DNA of 64,000 nucleotides from Onthophagus taurus (lineage: Eukaryota > Arthropoda > Insecta > Coleoptera > Scarabaeidae): assembly GCF_036711975.1 (NCBI RefSeq), contig NC_091966.1:16127501-16191500 (forward strand). Reading direction: 5' to 3'. Positions 13,901 through 22,890 of the stretch are shown one piece after another. The notes beneath the pieces were generated by a model that searched no databases, was not told the origin of the DNA, and saw only the letters and a list, made by a program, of their open reading frames with translations. Positions within the stretch are counted from its first letter, which is position 1; every line of letters begins with the position of its first letter. Both the position numbers and the translations under genes were made by a program.

Positions 13901-16546
13901 TACGATTCCAACGCGTTTTATCTTTGAACGACCGTATGAAATAAAGGTAGGAGAACAATTCAGGCCTGACGAAACTGTCCTCCAAGTATAGGTGGACGGA
14001 TCTCGTAGGGAAACTGGCTCTGATGCTTCGGTTTATTCCGTCGAACCAACAATAAAAATTTCTAAACCGCTGGGAATTTGGCCCACCGCGCTCCAAGCGG
14101 AGCTGGTGGTCATTTCTCTGGCCAAAAAAAATTAGTAATAAAAAAATTATAATATATTCTGATTGCAGATAAGCCCCCCTCTTGCTCGGACGGTATCGCT
14201 GTTCATCCTCGTTGCTTGAGGACTGCCATAACAATCTTTGTGAGGCAGCCGCTAGCAATGAGATTACGATCTACTGGATAAAGGGTTATTCGGGAAATAA
14301 GCTACATGGTGGACAAACTGGCTAGGAAAGCTGCAGGCGATCGCCAGAACCATTCATTGCCCCCACAATAAGGTCTTTAATAGAGCTTCAAAAAGTGGAA
14401 ACAAGTAAGAAGTTTCTAAACTACTGGCACAGGACACCAGGATGTCGCTAAGCCAAGGAGGCTCTGATGTACCCTGATCCTAAACGAACAGATTTATTCA
14501 TGAGGCTGTCCAGGAAGAACCTACGTTTGGTCATAGGGCTAATCACTGGACACTGGTATCTACAGAAGCACTTACTGAACATGGGAATAAGTGACACCGA
14601 CATCTGCAGAGGATGCGGTGAGGAGGAAGAATCAGGAGATATCCAGATTAGCATGAGTGGAATCAGGGCAGCACAACCAGGACAAATTCTAGCTTTTGCC
14701 TCCAAGATAATATGGCTGGAAGGACCCTAATACTGACCAAATGAGGGAAGTAAGTACAAGGGATCTGCTGAGGTCAAAGTGGTGCGGGCGGTTCACCCTG
14801 CCTTCCCGCGAATCCAGAATCCACCCTGTATCTAATACAATATCTAAATTTAATGCATTAAAAAAACCTAAGATGGTTCACCACGCATGGGTCTAAACTG
14901 ACCCGTTATGGTCGTCCATGTTCGTTCAATTATTTTGGTCGTACAAGGATTAAATATCAACCATACTTTTTGTGAAATTGGTGAATCAGTAACATTAGGA
15001 GATGCACGCGTTTGTAAATTAACGACATATTCATCCTCATGGACCACGGATTGCGTTCGAATACATTCACACAACCACTCCAAACTAACAACAGGGGCGG
15101 AATGTTCTTTATACAAAGCGCGGGCGTCGTTTAATGTGGGATCACCAACAATTATATGAGTTATTCGATCCGATAATTGGTCGTATCTTGTCGCACCTCC
15201 CAAATTTAAAATTCTCGAAACTTTTTCGCGTTGATCCGGTGAAAACCCCGCTATGAAAACCTAAAAAAGATATGAATTAATTTTAATTACAATAAATATG
15301 AAATGATTTACACAACACCCATCTAAAAATCTTCCAGCTTGTTTAACTGATTTGATATCAATTCCATCGATGATATCATTAACATCATTTAATGTAGAAC
15401 TTCTTCTTTTTCTTGTTTGAGAAAGTGATGAATTTGAATTTGACATAGATAAGTTTACGGTTTCTTGTAAAACACTAGAGTAAGGTGTTATGGAATTAAT
15501 TGCACTCATCACTGAGAAATTAGGATTTATGTTTTCACGATTTTTAGTTGGAGTGGAAGTCTGTTTTTTAATTGTATATTCTTCCACTTTAAGTGCATAA
15601 CCGTTTCTTACACTATCTAATAACCAATCGTGAGAAACGCATTTTATTTTATTAGTTTTTCTAGCTACTTTGTATTTATCCGAAGTTGTTGGACCATTAC
15701 AAATAAGTATATCTGTAGTATCACAATGTAATTGTCCGGAATAAGTACCTCCATTCTCAGTAATTATCGTTTTTAATTTCTCGCGTTCCTCGATATTTGT
15801 AAAACCGGTAGTAGTTATTTTTAAATTATTAAAAGGTGGGCAAAAATATGTTTTAAATCGTTGATCGTTGCAATGAACGTTTTCTGTTTGAGAGAATTCC
15901 CAAACTACATCCACCCAATCAGGTAACATTATTTTTAAACCAAGCTCTGCCGCTTTAACATATTTTTCAGTTTTAACATTATCGGTTATTAAATGTGTGT
16001 TAGGTTCAAATAATCCCTCAGTAAATTGACCACCCATCAATTGGATTTTTTCTTTAAGACAATCTCGTTTCGATTTAGTAATATGCGAGGTGCAAACAAC
16101 GCAATCCGACATTGCCATATTAAACACCGGCCAAGAAAAATTCGGTACTGGACGCCCATCGATTAAACAAATTAACAAACAATATGCACCAACAATTCTA
16201 CTATAAAATATTCATTGGTTAATAAAAAATTAATAAATTTAGTTTGAGTTAAACGTACGTTGCTTTTGAGTCTTTAATTCTTTCATAACAACTCCCTTCA
16301 AATTTATCAAATACAATAAATTCCGTCTTTTGTAGTTCGGCTTCTGTTAAACTGTTATCATCTCTAATCCATTCAACATTCACAGAATTTCCTTTACATG
16401 CCTAAAAGAATAAACAGCGCTAACCTCAAAATTTGACTAAAAAATAAACGGATTACTTGAAACGCAGATTGCATTATTTCCGAACATTGGGTTTCATTAT
16501 CGTATTCTTCGGGGATAATAAAAATAATCCGTAAATTTGAAAACAT
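1232..16546 (-). CDS. TopBP1: DNA topoisomerase 2-binding protein 1 (TopBP1/Mus101) orthologue, 10 exons
   Basis: Nuclear BRCT-repeat scaffold that loads replication factors and activates ATR at stalled forks. I join ten exons: 16546-16457, 16401-16259, 16200-15312, 15260-14967, 9481-9337, 9284-8044, 7993-7826, 7774-7562, 1950-1487, 1433-1232. All introns are GT-AG and every phase agrees; the sum is 3,849 bases, 1,282 residues plus stop (the human protein is about 1,520). Order: BRCT0-2 (about 1-285), BRCT3 (370-460), BRCT4-5 (580-795), an acidic/basic linker with the ATR-activating tryptophan (about 1047), BRCT7-8 (1062-1270). I see no equivalent of BRCT6. The start is the first ATG and gives MFSNLRIIF, a fair BRCT0 opening. 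The end of exon 4 is the weakest choice: donor GTATGG at 14966 was picked because it alone keeps phase with exon 5. An extra small exon in either long intron cannot be excluded. Confidence 0.93.
3399..4815 (+). mobile_element. Penelope-like retroelement (RT plus GIY-YIG endonuclease), degenerate
   Basis: At 3481-3924 an open frame reads as Penelope-type reverse transcriptase: [32 protein letters not shown], and [10 protein letters not shown], where the usual YVDD active site has become YVND. Around 4360-4650 a GIY-YIG nuclease trace follows ([34 protein letters not shown]) with stops. Bases 3433-3480 and 4768-4815 are inverted copies of one another (GTGCGTCTTTTGAAAAAA core), fitting the terminal repeats of Penelope elements, which may be inverted. 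It sits inside the LINE at 2030-7445. Confidence 0.82.
4878..5593. mobile_element. Mariner-like non-autonomous element with TIRs, TA target
   Basis: 716 bp bounded by imperfect inverted repeats of about 70 bp that start CAGGTGTSTCAAATGT, each flanked by TA. Inside, on the minus strand (5502 to about 5100), is a helix-turn-helix trace ([19 protein letters not shown], then KLPKSGRP) like the N-terminal domain of insect mariner-type transposases. No catalytic domain remains. It interrupts the reverse transcriptase of the host LINE. Confidence 0.8.
5703..6957 (+). mobile_element. hAT transposon remnant with perfect 8-bp target duplication
   Basis: 1,255 bp with hAT-type ends (CAGTGGTTCC at the left; inverted CAGTGGTGTCC at the right) and an exact 8-bp duplication, CCATATAT, at 5695-5702 and 6958-6965. 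The reading 6029-6310 matches the ZBED5/FAM200-type hAT transposase C-terminal half ([20 protein letters not shown]). A second frame at 6320-6565 leads to YLCCG/CETAFS and [17 protein letters not shown], the hAT dimerisation block. The N-terminal half and BED finger are absent, and frames are broken at about 6310 and 6565. Confidence 0.9.
7446..7561 (-). repeat. CTAG-rich dispersed repeat next to TopBP1 exon 8
   Basis: Bases about 7470-7545 carry TAGTGTTAGTTCTAACGC and TTTTAGTTATTATTTAGC, the same motif found at 22.5-22.9 kb and in reverse at 17.6 kb. It lies within TopBP1 intron 8, directly against the exon 8 donor. It appears to be a terminal fragment of a Penelope-associated repeat. Confidence 0.55.
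7562..7993 (-). CDS. TopBP1: TopBP1 exons 7-8: linker with ATR-activating region
   Basis: Exon 7 (168 bases) and exon 8 (213 bases) are both phase 0. The encoded linker is charged and low in complexity except near its end, where [16 protein letters not shown] resembles the vertebrate ATR-activation block centred on an essential tryptophan (WDDPTAREER type). The region where BRCT6 sits in vertebrates is only about 56 residues of acidic linker here. A 5.6-kb intron follows, carrying a nest of transposons. Exon identity is firm; naming the activation core is an inference from local similarity. Confidence 0.85.
8044..9481 (-). CDS. TopBP1: TopBP1 exons 5-6: BRCT4 and BRCT5
   Basis: Exon 5 (145 bases) is a short acidic linker; a 52-base intron with donor GTTAAA separates it from exon 6 (1,241 bases). 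Exon 6 holds BRCT4 (from [14 protein letters not shown]) and BRCT5 ([10 protein letters not shown] to [10 protein letters not shown]), then a [18 protein letters not shown] stretch resembling the LDTPSKF region after BRCT5 in vertebrate TopBP1. In the family BRCT4-5 bind BLM and 53BP1 and help the protein dimerise. Confidence 0.92.
9560..10200 (+). mobile_element. piggyBac-family transposase remnant
   Basis: In TopBP1 intron 4. Translation traces read [22 protein letters not shown] (about 9590-9655), [22 protein letters not shown] (about 9823-9888) and [18 protein letters not shown] (about 9934-9987). These are consecutive blocks of the piggyBac DDE domain, including the conserved aspartate in GVDVLD. 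There are several stops and frameshifts. No TTAA ends or cysteine-rich C-terminus were found. Confidence 0.8.
10640..11972 (+). mobile_element. Mariner-like (HTH plus DDE) transposon remnant
   Basis: At about 10692 a frame opens [19 protein letters not shown] then [12 protein letters not shown], the helix-turn-helix start of an insect mariner-like transposase. After a large deletion, 11010-11207 reads [12 protein letters not shown] and WPPRSPEKN, the second catalytic aspartate region and its downstream block. A right end reading ACCCTGTA occurs at about 11963-11970. No left inverted repeat was recognised. It is broken by stops throughout. Confidence 0.75.
11985..12720 (+). mobile_element. LINE C-terminal fragment (RNase H), degenerate
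   Basis: The frame at 11985-12389 is a thumb-like segment ([16 protein letters not shown]). At 12392-12604 an RNase H domain follows ([20 protein letters not shown], then [14 protein letters not shown]), then [12 protein letters not shown] near 12650. These are the E, D and final D blocks of LINE RNase H. Frameshifts separate the pieces. It is a different family from the LINE that follows. Confidence 0.75.
12760..14840 (+). mobile_element. R1/I-type LINE: reverse transcriptase and RNase H, degenerate
   Basis: 12827-13222 encodes the N-terminal RT fingers ([51 protein letters not shown]), and [11 protein letters not shown] follows at about 13270. The block with the YADD active site is missing. 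13518-13820 is the thumb ([20 protein letters not shown] and [12 protein letters not shown]). RNase H traces run 13990-14330, and the terminal [12 protein letters not shown] motif is at about 14605. It lies in TopBP1 intron 4, antisense, a few bases from the last open part of exon 4. Confidence 0.8.
14967..15260 (-). CDS. TopBP1: TopBP1 exon 4: BRCT3
   Basis: It opens with [10 protein letters not shown] and runs through [17 protein letters not shown] and [10 protein letters not shown], the successive motifs of one BRCT repeat. The exon keeps phase 0 at both ends if it stops at GTATGG. The frame stays open another 99 bases past that donor before a stop; that tail resembles no BRCT sequence and I treat it as intron. 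The large TE-filled intron 4 (14966 to 9482) follows. Confidence 0.85.
15312..16546 (-). CDS. TopBP1: TopBP1 exons 1-3: BRCT0, BRCT1, BRCT2
   Basis: Exon 1 (90 bases, phase 0 out), exon 2 (143, phase 2 out) and exon 3 (889, phase 0 out) join without a stop. Residues 30-100 match the TopBP1-specific BRCT0 region. Then follow two BRCT repeats with their hallmark late tryptophans, LPDWVDVVW and [10 protein letters not shown], and the GG turn of BRCT1 (LMGGQF). In the family BRCT1 binds phosphorylated RAD9 of the 9-1-1 clamp. The end of exon 3 is a basic, serine-rich linker (RKRRSS) leading into FLDGCC, where BRCT3 begins. The donor is TGTTGT/GTAAAT. Confidence 0.93.
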
Positions 16547-16720
16547 TTTAATATTTGATTTATAACATAAAATGAAACAGTTCTTCTTTTGAAGAACGTT
16601 TTAAAACTTATAATGTCGCGAAAGCGCTTGCGCGAATTGTGAATTTTAAAGTGTTTGAGGTGATTCGCGCGTATTTTGTGTTGCTTTAAAATGCAATTAT
16701 TGTATATGGTTTACTTTAAT
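16547..16720 (-). promoter_or_regulatory. TopBP1 5' flank with E2F-like GC patches
   Basis: Immediately upstream of the first ATG (16546) the otherwise AT-rich sequence has GTCGCGAAAGCGCTTGCGCG (about 16613-16632) and ATTCGCGCG (about 16663-16671). TTTSGCGC-like elements are the binding sites of E2F factors, which are known to drive TopBP1 in mammals. Promoter function is an inference from position and motif only; no TATA box is evident. Confidence 0.35.
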
Positions 16721-16789
16721 TATAAATTATCATTGTTGCAATTATAGTATGTATATTATTATACGAGCATATGAGGACTATTATTCACT

Positions 16790-18095
16790 AAGGTTAAGTT
16801 TAAGTTTGTATTACCAGCATAGAAAATAGCTTCGTATAAATGCAACTGTCGAAAAAAAAATCTCGTTATCCATATGAACGGTGTTGTTATGAACGTATCC
16901 TCCTGTAAAAGCCTATGTTTTTATTTATGTATTTCACTTAAGAAGCATTATACAAAAATATTAAAAAAAAGATAAAATAAATTTAAAAAAATATTAAAAT
17001 ATAAAGGGAAATATTAACGGTTATAATTTTATTATTGTTAGGTTATCCAACTTGACTCGGTTACTATGGTGATTAAGATCCAAATATTGCAGGTGCTTGT
17101 CAAAATTAAAATTGAATTTAAATTTTCTTAAGGAAAAAGTTTTATTTAATTGGTTTAAAAGGCTGTATTTAACTCAAAATTGGTTATCTAGGGTATTATA
17201 AACAAGGTAAGTGAATTAAATCAAAAAAATATATTTTTATTTCTCTTAATTAAAATCGATTTAAATTGACTACAATTAACGAATTTGTTATAAATGCGAG
17301 ATGATTGTAAAGAATTCGAATTGTTTTAAAATTAATAAAAATTAGGTTAGAATTGATAAAAAAATCGGAATAAAATTTTATTATTTTAAGGTTATCCAAC
17401 TTGACTCGGTTACTATGGCGATTAAGATCTAAATATTGCAGGTGCTTGTCAAAATTGACGTTGAATTTAAGTTTTTTTTAATGAAAAACACATAATTAAT
17501 TGGATTTAAAGGTTGTATTTAATTCAAAATGGGTAAATGGATGAAATTATAAGCAAGGTAAGTGGATTAATCAAAAAAAAATTTTTGTAGATCAATTTAA
17601 ATGTACAAGAATTTAGGGTTAAATAACAATTAAAACTAGAACTAACACAAGACCTAGAACTAGAAACAGTCGGATTTAGTCGTGAAAAAAACAGTTGTCA
17701 ATGTCAACTTTAATTTTATTATTATATTCGTAATCTTCATAAAATAACCTTTAAAGTGAGTCCAAACTTGACGGATTTACCTCAAAAAACCAAATAGTTC
17801 GAACTTTCAACTTTTAATTTTGACATATTTGTCAACTTCATAAAAAATCCTTTAAGGGCCGGTTTATCAATATCTAGTTAAGACGATTTATCTGTCAATT
17901 AAAATTGTAGCTGATAGATAACGTCGACGAATCGTTTATCCACCCGTAGTTTATGGTAATCTTATAAATAAATATGACATTTGGATACCCACTAGATGGG
18001 TTAAGTTTATATTACGAGCATAGAAAATAGCTACTTCGTGTAAATAGCTTCGTAGAAATGCAACTGTCTCAAAAAAAAAATCTCGTACTACCAAT
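16790..18095 (+). repeat. Two sets of diverged direct repeats upstream of TopBP1
   Basis: About 190 bp at 17041-17230 recurs at 17390-17580, offset 349 bp, with shared GGTTATCCAACTTGACTCGG. A second pair, near 16791-16870 and 17998-18090, shares GCATAGAAAATAGCT and GAAATGCAACTGTC or close variants. No coding sequence was recognised. The two sets interleave, suggesting a decayed composite repeat. Confidence 0.6.
17620..17695 (+). repeat. CTAG-rich Penelope-associated repeat fragment
   Basis: Contains AAAACTAGAACTAACACAAG followed by ACCTAGAACTAGAAACAGTC and GGATTTAGTCGTG. This is the same motif, in the same order, as the left end of the Penelope-like element at 3399-3450 (there followed by GGGTAAAGTCGTGCG). 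Confidence 0.55.
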
Positions 18096-18324
18096 TGAAC
18101 GCATGTGGCGTCATCTGTTGGGGATATTTTGAAATTATTCAGCTAAGAACCGAACCATTAGAATACTGGTTGGATTGGGTTTATATCTAAAAGCTCCAAC
18201 CACAGAATAACTATGTGGCTTCAATTAACGTTCCGACTGGTTGGGAATTACTCAGATGGAATTACACCTGTCAAATAACTCCGCCACATTTGAATTTCAC
18301 TGTATCATTATGACATGTGACATT

Positions 18325-20172
18325 GGGCGCGTTTACCAACTGTCATCGTTTGCAAACGGAGACCAAACTGTTGGCAACATTTTTAGTGAACGCAACCCTA
18401 ACTTCAAACTGCTTCAAACGTGTTTGGTAAACAGCCGTCATTTTATCAATCGTAAGATTTTTCCGTTAGCAAACGCAAACGATGTTTCAGCGTGTAGTCA
18501 TTCGTGATAGAGTTCTCTTTGAGGGGAACTTAAAGCAAGATTTCAAAAAAGAATATGCTTTAGGACTTAAAAAATAAATTTTCAAACAAAAATATTTGAA
18601 ATGTACTGAATATCTAACACCCTTGCTTTTGGTGTTTAACTTATACTGCTGGTAAATAAATGCCGCAATTGCAGGTGGAAAGCGTTCATACAGTAACCTT
18701 TCCCAATCGTGATTAGAGAGGTCAGCGATAGAAGTTGACTTTTTTTCCCGTTCTTTCCGCAATTGTAGCTTCAAACGGTTAACTTGTCGCTGCAAAGTTT
18801 TTATCTTGTCCCATAACTTCTTCTTACGGGGACTGTGAGCTGATAAGGTGATTGGCGTCTGGTTTCCTACCGAATGAGAAGCTTAAAAATAAATAAATAA
18901 CATATTGGTTACAGAAAATAAGTTGACCTGTTTCTATTTTGTGCAAATCTATTATAATTTTGATAATGTTTGCACAAAAAAACAGAAATATGCAAAGAAA
19001 TTTACGAGGTACTTGATCATCCTTATAAGTTTGTTGCATAACAACTTCCTCAGATGGTAAGTTCTCATCATTAGAGGTGGACTGTAAGGGATGTCCTACA
19101 AAGTAAATACAAAATATTAAGTACAAATGCTTAATTTCTGGCGTTGATGTTAAGCATAGTATAATTGTTATACATGAATAGATGCATTAAACTTACGAGT
19201 AATTTGATCCTCCTTGTTCAACATTAACGTTGGTACTGCATCGTCACATAGTCTTTTCCTACTTTCTCCACGATAAGCAGAGTCCGGAAAATGACGACTG
19301 CACACTTTATACGAACTATTACTCATGAGGAATCCAAATTGTAACTTATTCATGACTAAAGGTAACAAGCCACATACTTCACCCCATTGCTTTGCCCTAC
19401 AGAAATACAGAAACAAAGAAGCAAAGAACATAATACAGGTGATTCAAAAGTAGATGGCTAAAATGAAACCCCATGTAGAACAATCAAAAAGTAGCTAATA
19501 TGCTGTATGCTGTTCTATAGGGGATTTAATTCCTGCCTTATATTTTTGCTTGCATTGAGACAAACAAAAACATACATACCTTTCCTTATCCTTCAGAAAC
19601 CGAAATAAATGTGTGTCCTTTGTCAACGGACACGTATGACAACAATTTCTCACACAACACTCACTCATTTTAACTTCACTAACGTTTATTACAATAGCAA
19701 AAACCATACAATAAACCGGCTGACGAACAACGATCGACAACGTTTAAAAGTGACATAAACTAGCGCCGCCAGGGGAGATAAAGCGAACTCAGCCTATACC
19801 TAGCGCGTGCGAATCAGATTTGAGTTCGCAATTTTTTGTCTTTGTCCTTACTTGTTATACCTATACGCTGGGTGTTTGGTGTCATCTTAAATTTAAAATC
19901 AACAAAAAAGAATGGCGGAAGCCCGAAATTATTTATTTAATGGGTTAGTGTATACTATCTTTGAAAATGAAGAAATTCATGATAAATTGAGCGGTATGTA
20001 CGCTCAATTGTAATTGTAATTAATTAAAATTGTAAATAAATATCATTAAAGCGCCATCTGCGGTTATCAAATCATATGTCTATCGAAAAATTGGCCGTTC
20101 ACCAAATTAGCAACGCAATCGTAACCCGTTTGCGTTTGCCAACGTAAACAGAATTCTCTGGTGAACGCGCCC
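18325..20172 (-). mobile_element. Short P-superfamily transposon (KP-like derivative)
   Basis: The ends are inverted copies of GGGCGCGTTYACCA (18325 rightward; 20172 leftward), with further shared subterminal GTTTGCGTTTGCYAACG motifs. The interior carries one four-exon gene on the minus strand whose product stops inside the P transposase N-terminal domain; directly beyond the stop the sequence is subterminal repeat, so the catalytic part has been deleted. No clear 8-bp target duplication is seen (GTGACATT left, GTTAGCTG right), so the outer limits may be off by a few bases or the copy is old. Confidence 0.7.
18487..19668 (-). CDS. THAP-domain protein, truncated P-type transposase (257 aa, 4 exons)
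   Basis: Exons 19668-19580, 19396-19197, 19095-19006 and 18881-18487 join with GT-AG introns and agreeing phases, giving 774 bases with one stop. Residues 1-90 form a THAP zinc finger: CCVRNC near the start, HLFRFLKDKER, the invariant tryptophan in AKQWGEVC, CSRHF (C-x2-H) and the closing AVPTL box. Residues about 155-185 form a basic coil with hydrophobic heptads (LWDKIKTLQRQVNRLKLQL). Residues 205-257 match the P transposase N-terminal region (VRYSVHFKYFCLKIYFLSPK), stopping at LSRMTTR. No catalytic core remains. In Drosophila, KP elements with this layout encode repressors of transposition; whether this one does is an inference. A domesticated host THAP gene is the alternative. Confidence 0.8.
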
Positions 20173-20329
20173 GTTAGCTGAAATAAAGCTATAATTTCAT
20201 TTGTAATCTAATTATTTAATCATACCATTCTTTATGATACTCTTACCGACAAATAACTTAAAGTGATGTTTTCATTTGTCATTCTAAAGATACCTGGGGC
20301 TGATCACGAGTGTAGCGAGTGCCATAATT

Positions 20330-20866
20330 AACCTGAGTGAATAATAGCGCATTATATATGAGTAGAATACTATACTTTGTCCACGACTGCTATTGAAATT
20401 GATTCCATAAATTTATTTTTTTAAATAAATTTTGGAATAAGGTTTAAACGTCAATGTGACATAAATTCAATGTTACCAACTGTAACCAACTTCACAACAA
20501 TTTGTCAAAATTGAATGTCAGTTTTATGAAACGTCATGTTTTTGTACGAAAATTAATTTATGCTTAATCATACGAAAAAATGAATTTGTTTACGTTTTTT
20601 TTAATGTCAAACATTTAAAAAGTTTTTTGAAATTTTGACGTTTCAAATAATATAGCTTTGTTCGTTGGGACTGCACTAGAGTAAATAGATAATAATATAG
20701 TAGTTTAGTAGATAATAAAGTAGTTTAGTGCAACTGCACTATCCCCAACGAACACACAACATCTGCTTAGTGCAAGTAGTGCAGTCCCAACGAACAAAGC
20801 TATTATTAGTCTGCCAAGTTTATTGCCCGTGAATAATGATTATTCACCGCTATTATTCACTCCGTG
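20330..20866. repeat. Long-spaced inverted repeat around GTGAATAATAGCG
   Basis: GAGTGAATAATAGCG near 20333 returns inverted as CGCTATTATTCACTC near 20849. A compact hairpin, GTGAATAATGATTATTCAC, lies at about 20828-20846. This looks like the shell of a decayed MITE into which the element at 20653-20802 is set. Confidence 0.45.
20653..20802. mobile_element. MITE with 25-bp perfect inverted ends
   Basis: TAGCTTTGTTCGTTGGGACT and the next five bases (GCACT) at the left return exactly inverted at the right end. An extra internal partial copy, CCCCAACGAACA, lies at about 20743. No coding capacity. The flanks are AT-rich (ATA/TTA), so the target duplication is ambiguous. Confidence 0.75.
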
Positions 20867-21477
20867 AAAAATGACTACCATCGCTACCATTTTGTTTTAG
20901 AAAACTCATTTATAAGGTATACAGACAGGGCTTCTCAAAACTCCCGGGGCGCAGCTATGTTTTGAACAAATGAAGAAAAAAATTTGAACATTTGGGGATC
21001 ACCAGATAGTTTAGAACTTCCATGCAATGAGGAGTTTTTTTCGGGGATGACCACCCCTACATTTTTAAATCGCAACCCCTGTCGAGTTTTACCTTATTTT
21101 AACGGTAATGAAAAAGAAACACAACGTTAAGTTGTGTAAGTTAGTAATAAAGTTGTGTTTTAAAAACTGTGTCTGTTCAATTTAAATTAAAGAACTGTTA
21201 ATAATATTACTATTAATTTTATCTACAACTATTGAATTATCTATTCGTTATACAATTGATTTTTGACGGGTAATGACACTCATTACCCATGACAGACAAA
21301 GTGTTGAATAATGAGGCCATTATTCCACACTTCTGACACTGCCTACTAATCAAAAAATAAAATATTAACAGAAATGACAGCTTTCTTATATTGAGGTTAT
21401 GTCTGAAATGTCTATCAAGTTTATTTTTTTTTCGTTTTTTTGATTTTTTTTTTCAAAATTAAATAGTTGTAGATAAA

Positions 21478-21614
21478 GTATAGTATTCAACTTGCGTATA
21501 ATGGATGTTACCCACTCAGATTACAACACTCGCTCGCTTCGCTCGCTCGTGTTGCAACTTCTTCTTCGTGGGTAACAGCCGCCATTATACGCTTGTTGAA
21601 TAATATACTATTAC
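21478..21614. repeat. Fold-back element with mirror-symmetric CTCGCTCG core
   Basis: Left arm AGTATAGTATTCAACTTGCG then TATAATGG and GTTACCCAC; right arm GTGGGTAAC, CCATTATACGC and GTTGAATAATATACT. The centre holds CTCGCTCGCTTCGCTCGCTC, which reads the same backwards (mirror symmetry). No open frame. Likely a MITE of unknown superfamily. Confidence 0.6.
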
Positions 21615-21912
21615 TAAACGGTCAAATAAAGTTTTGATCAAGGAGTATTTCAAATAGTTAATTGGATGATTTTCACATTTATGAAATGTTATACCACCAT
21701 TCCACAAGATATTAAGCTTTAAAATAAAGTAAATTAAAAATTATCAGAAATAAGTAAAATAGTTTATTAAAATTAAACTTTTTTACACAAAAAGGATTAT
21801 TTATTAGTAAGGAGTTAATTATATCAATAGTAATAGTAAAAAGTAGTAATAGAAATATGAAAAAAGCCTTTAAACATAATATTTTTTATATAAACACTTA
21901 AATAGTAATCAT

Positions 21913-22393
21913 TTAACTTTGGTAGGTTCCCAAGAAATGGTCGCAATTTGGACAATAATGATTAGTGTTGACGCATGTAGTCATACAATGAGGAATGCAA
22001 CAGCATCTAAAACAAAAGACAAATCGTAATAAAATCAAAACACCACTCAAGTTAATAATATTTTAAATCCTTATTTCTAACTTACAAACAAGGCGATAAA
22101 AGACATGCCCAAAGATGAGTTCTAGTGGTAGCTTTCGATCTGATCCTTGTGTGTATAACATGATTGCAAAGTGGGCAGGTGGCATTTTGCGATTTTGGTC
22201 CGTATTGTACCATCGGAATATGTGCAGCAAATACAGTAGCTTGCACTAAAAAATGTACAACAAAAAGATGTAATTATAAAATTAATTAAAATATCTTATA
22301 AAATTTACTTTGGTTAACTGGTGGAGCTGATGGTAACGCCGGCATTTGTTCGGTTTCTAAAGTAGCATAAAGTGAAGGTGATGGTTTTTCCAT
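21913..22393 (-). CDS. LITAF-like protein A (3 exons, about 112 aa)
   Basis: Exons 22393-22309, 22245-22086 and 22006-21913, with introns of 63 and 79 bp; phases 1 and 2 agree and the frame is open. LITAF/SIMPLE proteins are monotopic membrane proteins of late endosomes that bind zinc through two CxxC knuckles on either side of a hydrophobic stretch. Here the knuckles are CPLC and CPNC, flanking HLWACLLSPCLLCCCIPHC, and the protein ends HFLGTYQS as is typical. Exon 1 encodes a short N-terminus of 28 residues with a PSAP motif (residues about 21-24), the late-domain signal that binds TSG101. It has no PPxY. Its sister copy is at 38503-35100. Confidence 0.92.
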
Positions 22394-22544
22394 TGTTTTA
22401 TTCAATCTCGATTACAAATCAAAATTATCTGTAAATAGTTGGATTCTAACAGTTACCATAAGTACAAATATTTTCCATATAAATAGTGTGATATAAGATT
22501 GATTATCAGAATACGTTATACTATTAATATTATCTAATTTTTTT

Positions 22545-22890
22545 GTCTAGTTCTAGCGTCTTTAGATGCATAGCTAAACCAGAAACTTTCCAGTTCTAGT
22601 GTTAGTTCTAGTTTTAATTGTTATTCAGCGTTAGATTGTTGTATGTATATTTTTATGAAACTAAAAGTAGAACTAACACTAGATCTAGAACTAGACACAT
22701 TCGGGTTTAGCCATCTTAAGATACGTATGAATAACCCCAATGTTTCTATTTCACGGTCTAGTGTTAGTTCTAATGCTAGTATAAGTACTAGTTTTAGTTA
22801 TTATTCAGCGTTAGATTGTTGCATATTTTTATTGAGCTAAAACTAGAAACTAACACTAATATTGTTACACTAGACCTAGAAACGTTCTAG
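22545..22890 (+). repeat. Cluster of CTAG-rich repeat copies in both orientations
   Basis: Forward copies at about 22596-22640 and 22764-22820 (TCTAGTGTTAGTTCTA then TTATTCAGCGTTAGATTGTTG) alternate with reverse copies at about 22664-22695 and 22845-22885 (AGAACTAACACTAGA). The forward copies are spaced about 170 bp. It starts about 150 bp upstream of the LITAF A start codon. Confidence 0.65.

Noticed and set aside
14868-14966. Open continuation of TopBP1 exon 4 to a stop
   Set aside because: No BRCT similarity beyond the GTATGG donor, and only that donor keeps phase with exon 5.
18241-18507. Plus-strand open frame at the THAP element's left end
   Set aside because: It runs across the terminal repeat and the antisense of exon 4; no recognisable protein.
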